Shown here: positions 8,553 to 16,260 of the stretch, piece by piece
Position numbering within the stretch: the stretch's first letter is position 1
Layout of the letters: each line of letters starts with the position of its first letter
Source of the DNA: Streptomyces sp. NBC_01429
GTDB lineage: Bacteria > Actinomycetota > Actinomycetes > Streptomycetales > Streptomycetaceae
Length of the DNA: 64,000 nt
Reading direction: 5' to 3'
Assembly (NCBI RefSeq): GCF_036231945.1
Contig: NZ_CP109599.1
Coordinates: forward strand, 7,033,501-7,097,500
Notes under the pieces: model-generated
Told to the model about the DNA's origin: nothing
Database searches by the model: none
The model's input: only the letters and a program-made list of their open reading frames with translations
Position numbers and translations under genes: made by a program

Positions 8553-9155
8553 ATGAGTGTGGACCGTACCCTGAGTGACATGCGAAACCGTTCGATCCCC
8601 GGCAGTTCCGGGCGAGTACGAGCCATGAGAATGCTCGGAGATCCCGTACTGCACGCTCCCTGCGAGCCCGTCACGGACTTCGGTCCCGCGCTCGCCGAAC
8701 TGATCGAGGATCTGTTCGCGACGATGTACGAGGCCCGGGGCGTCGGGCTGGCGGCCAATCAGATCGGTGTGCCACTGCGGGTGTTCGTATACGACTGCCC
8801 CGACGACGAGGACGTCCGCCATCTCGGACACGTCGTCAATCCGCGGCCGGCCGTCACGGACGGCATCGCGCTGCGCGGCCCCGAGGGCTGTCTGTCGCTG
8901 CCGGGCATCGAGGCGGGTACGGAGCGGGCCGACCACGCGGTGGTGGAGGGCGTCACCCGGGAGGGGGAGCCGGTACGGATCGAGGGCACCGGGTTCTTCG
9001 CGCGCTGTCTCCAGCACGAGAGCGACCATCTGGAGGGCCTGGTCTACCCGGACCGGCTGACCGGACGGCGGCGCGCCAAGGTGCTGCGGACGGCGGCGCG
9101 GGCGCCGTGGGCCGGCGCGTCCGGTTCGTACGGCTCTTCCGGTTCGTACGGCTGA
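8553..9155 (+). CDS. def: Peptide deformylase
   Basis: Removes the N-formyl group from nascent proteins. All three metal and active-site motifs are present: GVGLAANQ (residues 63-70), EGCLSLP (Cys113) and QHESDH (His155, His159). The start at 8553 (MSVDRTLSDMRN) is chosen for GGAAGG 7-8 bases upstream; an in-frame ATG at 8580 is an alternative. The C-terminus ends in a short Gly/Ser/Tyr repeat (SGSYGSSGSYG) of unknown use. Streptomyces usually have several deformylases, so this is likely one paralogue. Confidence 0.92.
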   Translation: MSVDRTLSDMRNRSIPGSSGRVRAMRMLGDPVLHAPCEPVTDFGPALAELIEDLFATMYEARGVGLAANQIGVPLRVFVYDCPDDEDVRHLGHVVNPRPAVTDGIALRGPEGCLSLPGIEAGTERADHAVVEGVTREGEPVRIEGTGFFARCLQHESDHLEGLVYPDRLTGRRRAKVLRTAARAPWAGASGSYGSSGSYG

Positions 9156-9180
9156 GGTTCCCGGCATGTCCGGCGGCCGC

Positions 9181-9825
9181 TCAGAACCCGGGGCCGCCCG
9201 GACGGTCGTCGACCGCCGCCAGCCGCCCCCACAGCAGATCCGCCAGGCTGCGCACCAACTGGGCACGGGTGCAAGGGCGTTCGCCGAGCCACCAGTCGCC
9301 GGCGCCGTGCATCATGCCGACGATGCCATGGCCCCAGACCCGGGCGAGCTGCTCGCTGTCCGGGCCGAGATCGACGCGTTCCGCGATGACCTTGGCCAGT
9401 TCCTCACCCAGCCGGCGCAGCAGCGGGGCCGAATGGCGGCCCACGTCGAAGCCCTGCTCGGGCAGTTGGGTCTCCTCGGCCGGATGCATCAGGAACCGGT
9501 ACACCTGGGGCCGTGCCTCGATCGCGGCGAGATACGTGTCGAGCGTGGCCTCGACGCGCTCGCGCCGCTCGGCCGGGGCGTCGAGCGCGGACCGCAGGGC
9601 GTCCAGCAGCGCGTCGGTGTGGCGCTTGGCGAGCGCCCGGTACAGGCCGCCCTTGTCGCCGAAGTGCCGGTACAGGATCGGTTTCGTGATCCCGGCCTCG
9701 GCGGCGATGGCGTTCATGGAGGCGTGCGGGCCGTCCCGCAGGACCACCCGGTCGGCGGCCTCCAGCAACTGCCGGCGCCGCTGCCGCGCCGATCGCTGCT
9801 GCTCGGCCTGGTGTGTGGTCTCCAT
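9181..9825 (-). CDS. TetR family transcriptional regulator
   Basis: 214-residue repressor with an N-terminal helix-turn-helix (ASMNAIAAEAGITKPILYRHFGDKGGLYRAL, about residues 35-65) and an all-helical ligand domain. It is divergent from an acyl-CoA dehydrogenase gene with 192 bases between them, and two overlapping palindromes lie in that gap, so it probably represses that gene and itself. An acyl-CoA ligand is the natural guess but is not shown by sequence. The start at 9825 has GGGGAGA upstream. It ends 25 bases from the convergent def gene. Confidence 0.88.
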   Translation of the reverse strand: METTHQAEQQRSARQRRRQLLEAADRVVLRDGPHASMNAIAAEAGITKPILYRHFGDKGGLYRALAKRHTDALLDALRSALDAPAERRERVEATLDTYLAAIEARPQVYRFLMHPAEETQLPEQGFDVGRHSAPLLRRLGEELAKVIAERVDLGPDSEQLARVWGHGIVGMMHGAGDWWLGERPCTRAQLVRSLADLLWGRLAAVDDRPGGPGF

Positions 9826-9959
9826 GGGTGATGTCTCCCCGCCCGTGCGATCGCCTCGTGCACCGCCAACCGCGATTGCCGGTACGCCCCGGAAACGTAA
9901 CACCCCGGCCGTGGTCGACGCTGATCGCGAGGTGGCCGGTTGACATCGCCTACTTGTGA

Positions 9960-9987
9960 GTAACAGACTGTTGTTACCGCAAGTAAC
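9960..9987. promoter_or_regulatory. Candidate TetR operator: two overlapping palindromes
   Basis: GTAACAGACTGTTGTTAC (9960-9977, 6-base arms) overlaps GTTACCGCAAGTAAC (9973-9987, 5-base arms). Both lie 31-58 bases before the acyl-CoA dehydrogenase start and face the divergent TetR gene. A TTGACA at 9940-9945 could be a -35 element, so binding here would block the promoter. Confidence 0.55.
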
Positions 9988-10017
9988 ATTTCTGTGCGAC
10001 GCAGTGCTGGAGGGAAC

Positions 10018-11250
10018 ATGACCGAGTTCACGCTCGATCTCAACGACGACCAGAGGCAGGTACGTGACTGGCTCCACGGCTTCGCCGCGGACGTCATCCG
10101 CCCGGCCGCGGCCGAGTGGGACGAGCGTGAGGAGACGCCCTGGCCGGTCATCCAGGAGGCCGCCAAGGTCGGCATCTACTCCCTCGACTTCTACGCCCAG
10201 CAGTTCTTCGACCCCACCGGGCTCGGCATTCCCATGGCGATGGAGGAGCTGTTCTGGGGCGACGCCGGTATCGCGCTCTCCATCGTCGGCACGGGCCTCG
10301 CGGCCGTCGGAGTCCTCGCCAACGGCACCGAGGAGCAGGTCGGCACCTGGATCCCGCAGATGTACGGCGACGCCGACGACGTGAAGCTCGCCGCCTTCTG
10401 CTCCTCGGAACCCGACGCCGGATCCGATGTGTCGGCCATGCGCACCCGCGCCGTCTACGACGAGGCGAAGGACGAGTGGGTGCTCGACGGCACCAAGACC
10501 TGGGCGACCAACGGCGGTATCGCCAACGTCCATGTCGTGGTCGCCGTCGTCGACCCCGCACTCGGCTCGAAGGGCCACGCCTCCTTCATCGTGCCGCCCG
10601 CCACCCCCGGTCTCTCCCAGGGGCAGAAGTTCAAGAAGCACGGCATCCGCGCCTCCCACACCGCCGAAGTCGTCCTGGACGGCGTCCGGGTCCCCGGCCA
10701 CTGCCTCCTCGGCGGAAAGCAGAAGCTGGACGAGCGCCTCGCCCGCGCCCGCGAGCGCGCGGCGTCCGGTGAGGGCGACGGACGCGTCAAGAACGCCGCC
10801 ATGGCCACCTTCGAGGCGTCGCGCCCCGCCGTCGGCGCCATGGCGGTCGGCACCGCGCGCGCGGCGTACGAGGTCGCCCTCGACTACGCCACGACCCGCA
10901 GCCAGTTCGGCCGCCCGATCATCGACAACCAGGGCATCGCCTTCCAGCTCGCCGACATGCGCACCCGGATCGACGCCTCCCGGCTGCTGGTCTGGCGCGC
11001 GTCGTGGATGGCGGCCACGGGCAAGGCGTTCACCTCGGCCGAGGGCTCCATGTCCAAGCTGTTCGCCAGCGAGACGGCCAAGCAGGTCACCGCCCAGGCC
11101 GTACAGATACTCGGCGGCAACGGCTTCACCCGCGAATACCCGGTCGAGCGCATGCACCGGGACGCCGCGATCTACACGATCTTCGAGGGCACGAGCGAGA
11201 TCCAGCGCCTGGTCATCGCCCGCACCCTGTCGGGCGTGCAGATCCGCTGA
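10018..11250 (+). CDS. Acyl-CoA dehydrogenase
   Basis: FAD-dependent flavoenzyme of 410 residues that introduces the alpha,beta double bond into acyl-CoA in fatty acid or branched-chain degradation. Family signatures are visible: FCSSEPDAGSDVSAM in the middle domain, TKTWATNGG, DYATTRSQFGRPI, and the C-terminal AIYTIFEGTSEIQR containing the catalytic Glu. GGAGGGA precedes the ATG. It is transcribed divergently from the TetR gene. Chain-length specificity cannot be read by eye. Confidence 0.92.
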   Translation: MTEFTLDLNDDQRQVRDWLHGFAADVIRPAAAEWDEREETPWPVIQEAAKVGIYSLDFYAQQFFDPTGLGIPMAMEELFWGDAGIALSIVGTGLAAVGVLANGTEEQVGTWIPQMYGDADDVKLAAFCSSEPDAGSDVSAMRTRAVYDEAKDEWVLDGTKTWATNGGIANVHVVVAVVDPALGSKGHASFIVPPATPGLSQGQKFKKHGIRASHTAEVVLDGVRVPGHCLLGGKQKLDERLARARERAASGEGDGRVKNAAMATFEASRPAVGAMAVGTARAAYEVALDYATTRSQFGRPIIDNQGIAFQLADMRTRIDASRLLVWRASWMAATGKAFTSAEGSMSKLFASETAKQVTAQAVQILGGNGFTREYPVERMHRDAAIYTIFEGTSEIQRLVIARTLSGVQIR

Positions 11251-11265
11251 ACCGGGACCCGGGGG

Positions 11266-11754
11266 TCACGCGGGCAGCTGGGCCTCGATCGCCGCGACGA
11301 CCTCCGGGGCCTCCGGCTCCGTGCGGGGGCGGATCCTGGCGACGACCTCGCCCTCCGGGGAGAGCAGGAACTTCTCGAAGTTCCACTGCACGTCGCCGGC
11401 CGCGCCCTCCGCGTCCGCCGCCCGGGTCAGCTCCGCGTAGAGCGGGTGCCTGTCCTCGCCGTTCACGTCGGTCTTCTCCAGCAGCGGGAAGCTCACCCCG
11501 TACGTGGCCGAGCAGAACGTCTGGATCTCCTCCGCGCTGCCGGGCTCCTGCCCCGCGAACTGGTTGGACGGCACGCCGAGGACCGTGAAGCCCCGGTCGC
11601 CGTAACTCTGCTGGAGCCGCTCAAGACCGGCGTACTGCGGGGTGAGCCCGCACTTGGACGCGACGTTCACGACGAGGACGGCCCGGCCCGCGTAGGCGGC
11701 CAGGGACGTGGGCTCACCGGTGAGGGTGCGCAGCGGAATGTCGTACAGAGCCAT
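11266..11754 (-). CDS. Glutathione peroxidase family protein (cysteine type)
   Basis: Thiol peroxidase of 162 residues reducing hydroperoxides. The catalytic loop is NVASKCGLTPQY with Cys instead of selenocysteine, followed by the family segments FAGQEPGS and VQWNFEKFL (the Trp-Asn of the active-site tetrad). Streptomyces lack glutathione, so the reductant is probably thioredoxin or mycothiol; that is inference. It has a good GAGGAG ribosome site. It is divergent from a small zinc-finger-like gene. Confidence 0.92.
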   Translation of the reverse strand: MALYDIPLRTLTGEPTSLAAYAGRAVLVVNVASKCGLTPQYAGLERLQQSYGDRGFTVLGVPSNQFAGQEPGSAEEIQTFCSATYGVSFPLLEKTDVNGEDRHPLYAELTRAADAEGAAGDVQWNFEKFLLSPEGEVVARIRPRTEPEAPEVVAAIEAQLPA

Positions 11755-11839
11755 CGGGATCTCCTCGGTTTCCGGCGTTCTTCCCTCATTGTGGACCCGT
11801 CGGTGATCGCGGCGGCGGGCGGGCTGGTAGAGGTGGGGG

Positions 11840-12079
11840 GTGGACGAATCCCTGAACGAGCCCCGGCTGCCCGGCGCGGAACCCGACGGCCCCGCCGTGC
11901 CCGGCGGCGACGCCGTCCGCCGCGAGGTGCGCTGCCGGATGTGCGGCAGACCATTGCGGGGTACGGCATCACGCCGCAGCGGCCTCGGCCCCTCCTGCGA
12001 CGCCAAGCTCCATCCGCCCGCGCCGGAGATCAGGACCCGGCGGCGCGAGGCCGAACAGGACCCGATCCCCGGCGTCTGA
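11840..12079 (+). CDS. Small DUF6011-like cysteine-motif protein
   Basis: 79-residue protein from a GTG start with GAGGTGGGG just upstream. The core CRMCGRPLRGTASRRSG followed by LGPSCDAKL (CxxC plus a later Cys) matches the small zinc-binding-like DUF6011 pattern; the flanks are Pro/Gly-rich and probably disordered. Function is unknown. It converges on the FAD dehydrogenase gene. Confidence 0.6.
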   Translation: MDESLNEPRLPGAEPDGPAVPGGDAVRREVRCRMCGRPLRGTASRRSGLGPSCDAKLHPPAPEIRTRRREAEQDPIPGV

Positions 12080-12101
12080 ACAGGGCGTACGCCCGCGCGG
12101 G

Positions 12102-13889
12102 TCAGGTCGCGGTGGCCGCCGCCGCCGCGCGTCCCGCCGCCCGGCCGGAGAACAGGCAGCCGCCCAGGAAGGTGCCTTCCAGCGACCGGTAGCCGTGCAC
12201 CCCGCCGCCGCCGAACCCGGAGACCTCACCCGCCGCGTACAGCCCGGGAACCGGCGCGCCGGCCGCGTCGAGGACCCGGCCGGACAGATCGGTCTGGAGC
12301 CCGCCCAGGGTCTTGCGGGTGAGGATGTTGAGCCGTACGGCGATCAGCGGCCCGGCACTCGAATCCATGATCTTGTGGGCCGGGGCGGTACGGCTGAACA
12401 GGTCCCCGGTGTACTTCAGGGCGTTGTGGATCCCCATCACCTGGACGTCCTTGGTGTAGGGATTGTCGATCTGCCGGTCCCTGGCGTCGATCTGCCGCTT
12501 GAGGTCGGCCAGGTCGATCAGGCCCTTGCCGGTCAGCCTGTTCATGCCGAGGACCAGCTCGGACAGGGTCGAAGCGACGACGAAGTCGACACCGTTCTTC
12601 TTGAACTTCTCGATCGGCTCGGGCGTCTGCCAGACCCGCGAGAGGGTCAGCAGGATGTCCTTGTTGGTGAGATCCGGATTCTGCTCGGAGCCGGAGAGCG
12701 CGAACTCCTTCGCCAGGATCTTCTGCGTCGTGACGAACCAGGAGTAGTCGTACCCGGTGCCGGTGATCGCCTTGAGCGTGCTGAGGGTGTCGTAGCCGGG
12801 GAGATCGGGCGCCGGGAAGCGCTTGCCCGTGGCGTCCAGCCAGAGCGACGAGGGGCCGGGCAGAATGCGGATGCCGTGCTTGGCCCAGATCGGGTCGTAG
12901 TTCCGCAGTCCCTCGGTGTAGTGCCACATCCGGTCGGGGTTGACGATCCGCCCGCCGGCCCGCTCGGTGATGGCGAGCATCCGGCCGTCCACGTAAGCGG
13001 GCACCCCGGTGATCATGTTCTCGGGCGGGGCGCCGAGCCGGGCCGGCCAGTTCTGCCGGATCAGCTCGTGGTTGGCGCCGATGCCGCCGGAGGTGACGAT
13101 CACCACCGGGGCGCGCAGCTCGAAGTCACCGACGACGGTACGCGAACTGGCCTTGCCCCGGGCCGCGTTGCTCGGCTCCAGGACCGCGCCCCGGACACCG
13201 CTGACGGCGCCGCCGGTACGCACCACCTCATCGACGCGGTGCCGGAACCTGAACGTCACCCGGCCGCGGGCCACCGCCGCCCGTACCCGCTTCTCGAACG
13301 GCTCGACGACGGCAGGGCCCGTGCCCCAGGTGACATGGAAGCGCGGTACGGAGTTGCCGTGGCCGTCCGCCAGACCGCCGCCGCGCTCGGCCCAGCCGAC
13401 GATCGGGAACCAGCGCACCCCTTGCTGGTAGAGCCAGGACCGCTTCTCCCCGGCGGCGAAGTCCACATAGGCTTCCGCCCACTTGTACGCCCAGTAGTCC
13501 TGCCCACCGGGATCGGTGGTGCCCCGGTCGAAGCCGGCCGCGCCCTGCCAGTCCTGCCACGCCAGCTCACGGGTGTCCTTGATCCCCATCAGCCGCTGCT
13601 CGGCCGAGTCGACCAGGAACAGCCCGCCGAACGACCAGAACGCCTGCCCGCCCAGATTGGACTCCGGCTCCTGGTCGAGGAGCAGCACCTTGCGCCCGGC
13701 GTCCACGAGTTCCGCCGTCGCGACCAGCCCGGCCAGCCCGCCGCCGACGACGATCACATCGGCGTCCGCCGACTCGGCCGCGTACGCCGCGGTGACCTGG
13801 GGGAGGGCGGCGGCGCCGGCGAGTACGCCGCCCGCCACCGTGAGCGCGCGGCGACGGCTGAACAGGGCCGAATCTGCGGGCTTTTCCAT
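12102..13889 (-). CDS. Tat-exported FAD-binding dehydrogenase (fumarate reductase/KstD-like)
   Basis: 595-residue flavoprotein. A twin-arginine-like signal (SRRRALTVAGGVLAGAAALP, residues 11-30) is followed by the FAD loop DVIVVGGGLAGLVATAEL. The C-terminal FGGGGVHGYRSLEGTFLGGC is the second FAD-contact segment of the fumarate reductase/3-ketosteroid dehydrogenase superfamily. The predicted product is an exported oxidoreductase; the substrate is unknown. The start at 13889 has GGAAGG upstream. It is divergent from a PucR-type regulator that may control it. Confidence 0.82.
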   Translation of the reverse strand: MEKPADSALFSRRRALTVAGGVLAGAAALPQVTAAYAAESADADVIVVGGGLAGLVATAELVDAGRKVLLLDQEPESNLGGQAFWSFGGLFLVDSAEQRLMGIKDTRELAWQDWQGAAGFDRGTTDPGGQDYWAYKWAEAYVDFAAGEKRSWLYQQGVRWFPIVGWAERGGGLADGHGNSVPRFHVTWGTGPAVVEPFEKRVRAAVARGRVTFRFRHRVDEVVRTGGAVSGVRGAVLEPSNAARGKASSRTVVGDFELRAPVVIVTSGGIGANHELIRQNWPARLGAPPENMITGVPAYVDGRMLAITERAGGRIVNPDRMWHYTEGLRNYDPIWAKHGIRILPGPSSLWLDATGKRFPAPDLPGYDTLSTLKAITGTGYDYSWFVTTQKILAKEFALSGSEQNPDLTNKDILLTLSRVWQTPEPIEKFKKNGVDFVVASTLSELVLGMNRLTGKGLIDLADLKRQIDARDRQIDNPYTKDVQVMGIHNALKYTGDLFSRTAPAHKIMDSSAGPLIAVRLNILTRKTLGGLQTDLSGRVLDAAGAPVPGLYAAGEVSGFGGGGVHGYRSLEGTFLGGCLFSGRAAGRAAAAATAT

Positions 13890-14098
13890 CGGGTTGCCTT
13901 CCGGAAGGGGGTACGGAGGGTGCCGTCCCGGGAGCAGCGCTGTTACCGTGCGGTAGCTCACATCTCATCAGGCCGACACCGGGCGGTGGTAGGCGCCGGG
14001 AGCCAACGTGGCGGCCCTCTCGTTGTACGCCGGGCACAGCGCGCGAACGGATCCGGCGGATCTCCCGGACCGGACGGAGACGGAGAAGGGCGGGGCGC

Positions 14099-15307
14099 AT
14101 GACGGTCACGCATCGACGCGAGCCGGTCACCGACATCCTGCGGGCCATGGCCGCCGACGCCGACGTCTGCGGCGAACTGGTCCACGCGGCGCGCAGCCGC
14201 TCGCCCGAGGTGGCGCGGCTCGCCGAGGCGGAGACCCACCGCCATGTCGCCGCGATGATCGCCCAGGCCGGTGGCTGGTTCGCCACCTTCGGCCGGATCG
14301 AGGAGCAGGACTTCGCCGCCGCCCTGCTGCTGGGCGGGGACCGGGCGGGCCAGGGCGTCCCGGTGACCGCCCTGCTGCGCGGAGTCCAGGCCGCGCTCAC
14401 CCGCGCCGCGGAGATCACCGTCGACCGCTGCCGGTCCGCCGGGGTGCCGGACGGCTCGCTGCTCACCGCCGTACTGCTGCTGAAGGAGTACGGCGACGCG
14501 GTCGAGCGGCAGGTGATCCACGGATACCGCGCCGTGGAGCTGGGGCCGCCGCCCACGGCCGCCGAGATCCGCGCCCGGCTCCTGCGACGATTACTGGTCG
14601 GCGGCGCCGCCCCGGCCGCCGGGGAGGCCGAAGAGCTGGCGAAGGCGGGCATCCACCGGGACACGCCGGTGCACTGCCTCGCCACGGACGCGGCCGACCC
14701 CGCGCCGGTCCGGCTCCTCACCCGCAGGCTCTCCTGCTCCGGCGGCCTCTTCGGGCTGGTCGACGGGCGGCTCGCGGGCCTGTCCCGCCGGATCCCCCCG
14801 GCCGACGAGATCGGTACGGGCACGCTCGCCGTGGTCTCTCCCGCCGTCCCCCGGGAGGAGCTCCGCCCGGTGCACCGGCTCTGCGTCCGTGCCCTGGACA
14901 TCGGCGGCCGGCGCGGGCTGCGCGGACTGTACGGGCTCACCGACTTCGCCGGCGAGATCGCGCTCGACGGCCAGCCGCTGCTGGGCACCTGGCTCGGCGA
15001 CCGGCTGCTGGGCTCCCTCGACCGGTCGGACGGCTTCCACCGGCAACTCGCGCTCACCGCGCTGACGTTCCTCGAACACGGACAACGTCTCGACCGGACC
15101 GCCGCGATCCTGTTCACCCACCCCAACACCGTCCGCTACCGGCTCGGCAGGCTCCAGCGGATCACCGGGCGGTCGCTGACCGACACTCCGGCCGGCGGCC
15201 GCCCCGGCCCCCTGGACACCCTGCACTGGTGGTGGGCGCTGACCGCCTGGCTCCGTACGCCCCCGACGTCCACGGCCGTGTCAGGACCACCCGCGACGAA
15301 CGGCTGA
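14099..15307 (+). CDS. PucR-type transcriptional regulator with a TTA codon
   Basis: 402-residue regulator. The C-terminal helix-turn-helix (LDRTAAILFTHPNTVRYRLGRLQRITG, about residues 325-355) is the PucR/CdaR type, preceded by a GGDEF-like/RsbRD-type region. Codon 165 is TTA (14591-14593), the codon read only by the bldA tRNA in Streptomyces, so translation is probably tied to development. It is divergent from the FAD dehydrogenase, its most likely target. A GGAGAAGG ribosome site lies a little far upstream. Confidence 0.83.
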   Translation: MTVTHRREPVTDILRAMAADADVCGELVHAARSRSPEVARLAEAETHRHVAAMIAQAGGWFATFGRIEEQDFAAALLLGGDRAGQGVPVTALLRGVQAALTRAAEITVDRCRSAGVPDGSLLTAVLLLKEYGDAVERQVIHGYRAVELGPPPTAAEIRARLLRRLLVGGAAPAAGEAEELAKAGIHRDTPVHCLATDAADPAPVRLLTRRLSCSGGLFGLVDGRLAGLSRRIPPADEIGTGTLAVVSPAVPREELRPVHRLCVRALDIGGRRGLRGLYGLTDFAGEIALDGQPLLGTWLGDRLLGSLDRSDGFHRQLALTALTFLEHGQRLDRTAAILFTHPNTVRYRLGRLQRITGRSLTDTPAGGRPGPLDTLHWWWALTAWLRTPPTSTAVSGPPATNG

Positions 15308-15322
15308 AACAGCTGCCCGCCC

Positions 15323-15350
15323 GGTCAGAGGTCACCCGACGGGCTCTCAG
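15323..15350. repeat. Dispersed 28-base element, copy 1
   Basis: Starts GGTCAGAGGTCACCCGAC and matches 25 of 28 bases at 19735-19762. Both copies sit at the junction of convergent genes. This copy overlaps the tesB stop codon and lacks the left arm that makes the other copy a hairpin. Confidence 0.6.
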
Positions 15351-16219
15351 CCCTCCAGCCTGCGGAACAGGCCCTCCTGCACCACCGACACCAGCAGTCG
15401 GCCCTCCCGGTCGTAGATCCGCCCGCGCGCCAGTCCCCGGCCGCCCGTCGCGATCGGGGACTCCTGGTCGTACAGGAACCACTCGTCGGCGCGGAACGGG
15501 CGGTGGAACCACATCGCGTGGTCCAGCGACGCCATGTCGAAGCCGCGCGGGCCCCACAGCGGCTCGACCGGGATGCGCACCGCGTCCAGGAGCGTCATGT
15601 CGCTCGCGTACGTCAGCGCGCAGGTGTGCACCAGCGGGTCGTCGCCCAGCGGGCCCACCGCGCGCATCCACACCGCGCTGCGCGCGTCCGCGTTCCGGAT
15701 CTCCTGCCGCGTCCAGCGCAGCCGTTCCACGTACCGGATGTCGAAGGGCTGGCGCCTGGCCATGCGCTCGAACGACTCGGGCAGCCCGCCGAGGTGCTCG
15801 CGGACCTCGTCGGCGACCGTGGGCAGCGACTCGGGGTCGGGGAACTCCAGCCGGGGCGGCAGCTGGTGTTCGAAGCCGCCCTTCTCCGGCTGGTGGAAGG
15901 AGGCCGTCAGGTTGAAGATCGTGCGGCCCTGCTGGACGGCGGTGACCCGGCGGGTGGTGAACGAGCGGCCGTCCCTGATCCGTTCCACCTGGTAGACGAT
16001 CGGGACGCCCGGACGGCCGGGGCGCAGGAAGTAGGCGTGCAGCGAGTGGACCGGCCGGTCCCCGTCGGTGGTACGGCCGGCCGCCACCAGCGCCTGGCCC
16101 GCGACCTGCCCGCCGAAGACCCGTTGCAGGGACTCCTCGGGGCTGCGCCCCCGGAAGATGTCGACCTCGATCTGCTCCAGATCGAGCAGATCGACCAGCC
16201 GTTCGGCGGGGTTCGTCAT
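15347..16219 (-). CDS. tesB: Acyl-CoA thioesterase II
   Basis: 290-residue double hot-dog thioesterase hydrolysing acyl-CoA to free acid and CoA. TesB hallmarks include EVDIFRGRSPEESLQRVFGGQVAGQAL at the N-terminus, SLHAYFLRPG, and the C-terminal ASLDHAMWFHRPFRADEW. The stop overlaps a dispersed 28-base element at 15323-15350. It starts 41 bases after the helicase stop on the same strand, so the two are probably co-transcribed. Confidence 0.93.
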   Translation of the reverse strand: MTNPAERLVDLLDLEQIEVDIFRGRSPEESLQRVFGGQVAGQALVAAGRTTDGDRPVHSLHAYFLRPGRPGVPIVYQVERIRDGRSFTTRRVTAVQQGRTIFNLTASFHQPEKGGFEHQLPPRLEFPDPESLPTVADEVREHLGGLPESFERMARRQPFDIRYVERLRWTRQEIRNADARSAVWMRAVGPLGDDPLVHTCALTYASDMTLLDAVRIPVEPLWGPRGFDMASLDHAMWFHRPFRADEWFLYDQESPIATGGRGLARGRIYDREGRLLVSVVQEGLFRRLEG

Positions 16220-16260
16220 GTGCGTTGTTCTCCGTTTTCTCAAGCCTCCGGCCGGATGGC

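Noticed and set aside
12195..14102. 635-codon plus-strand frame opposite the FAD dehydrogenase
   Set aside because: Antisense shadow of a gene with clear motifs and a signal peptide.
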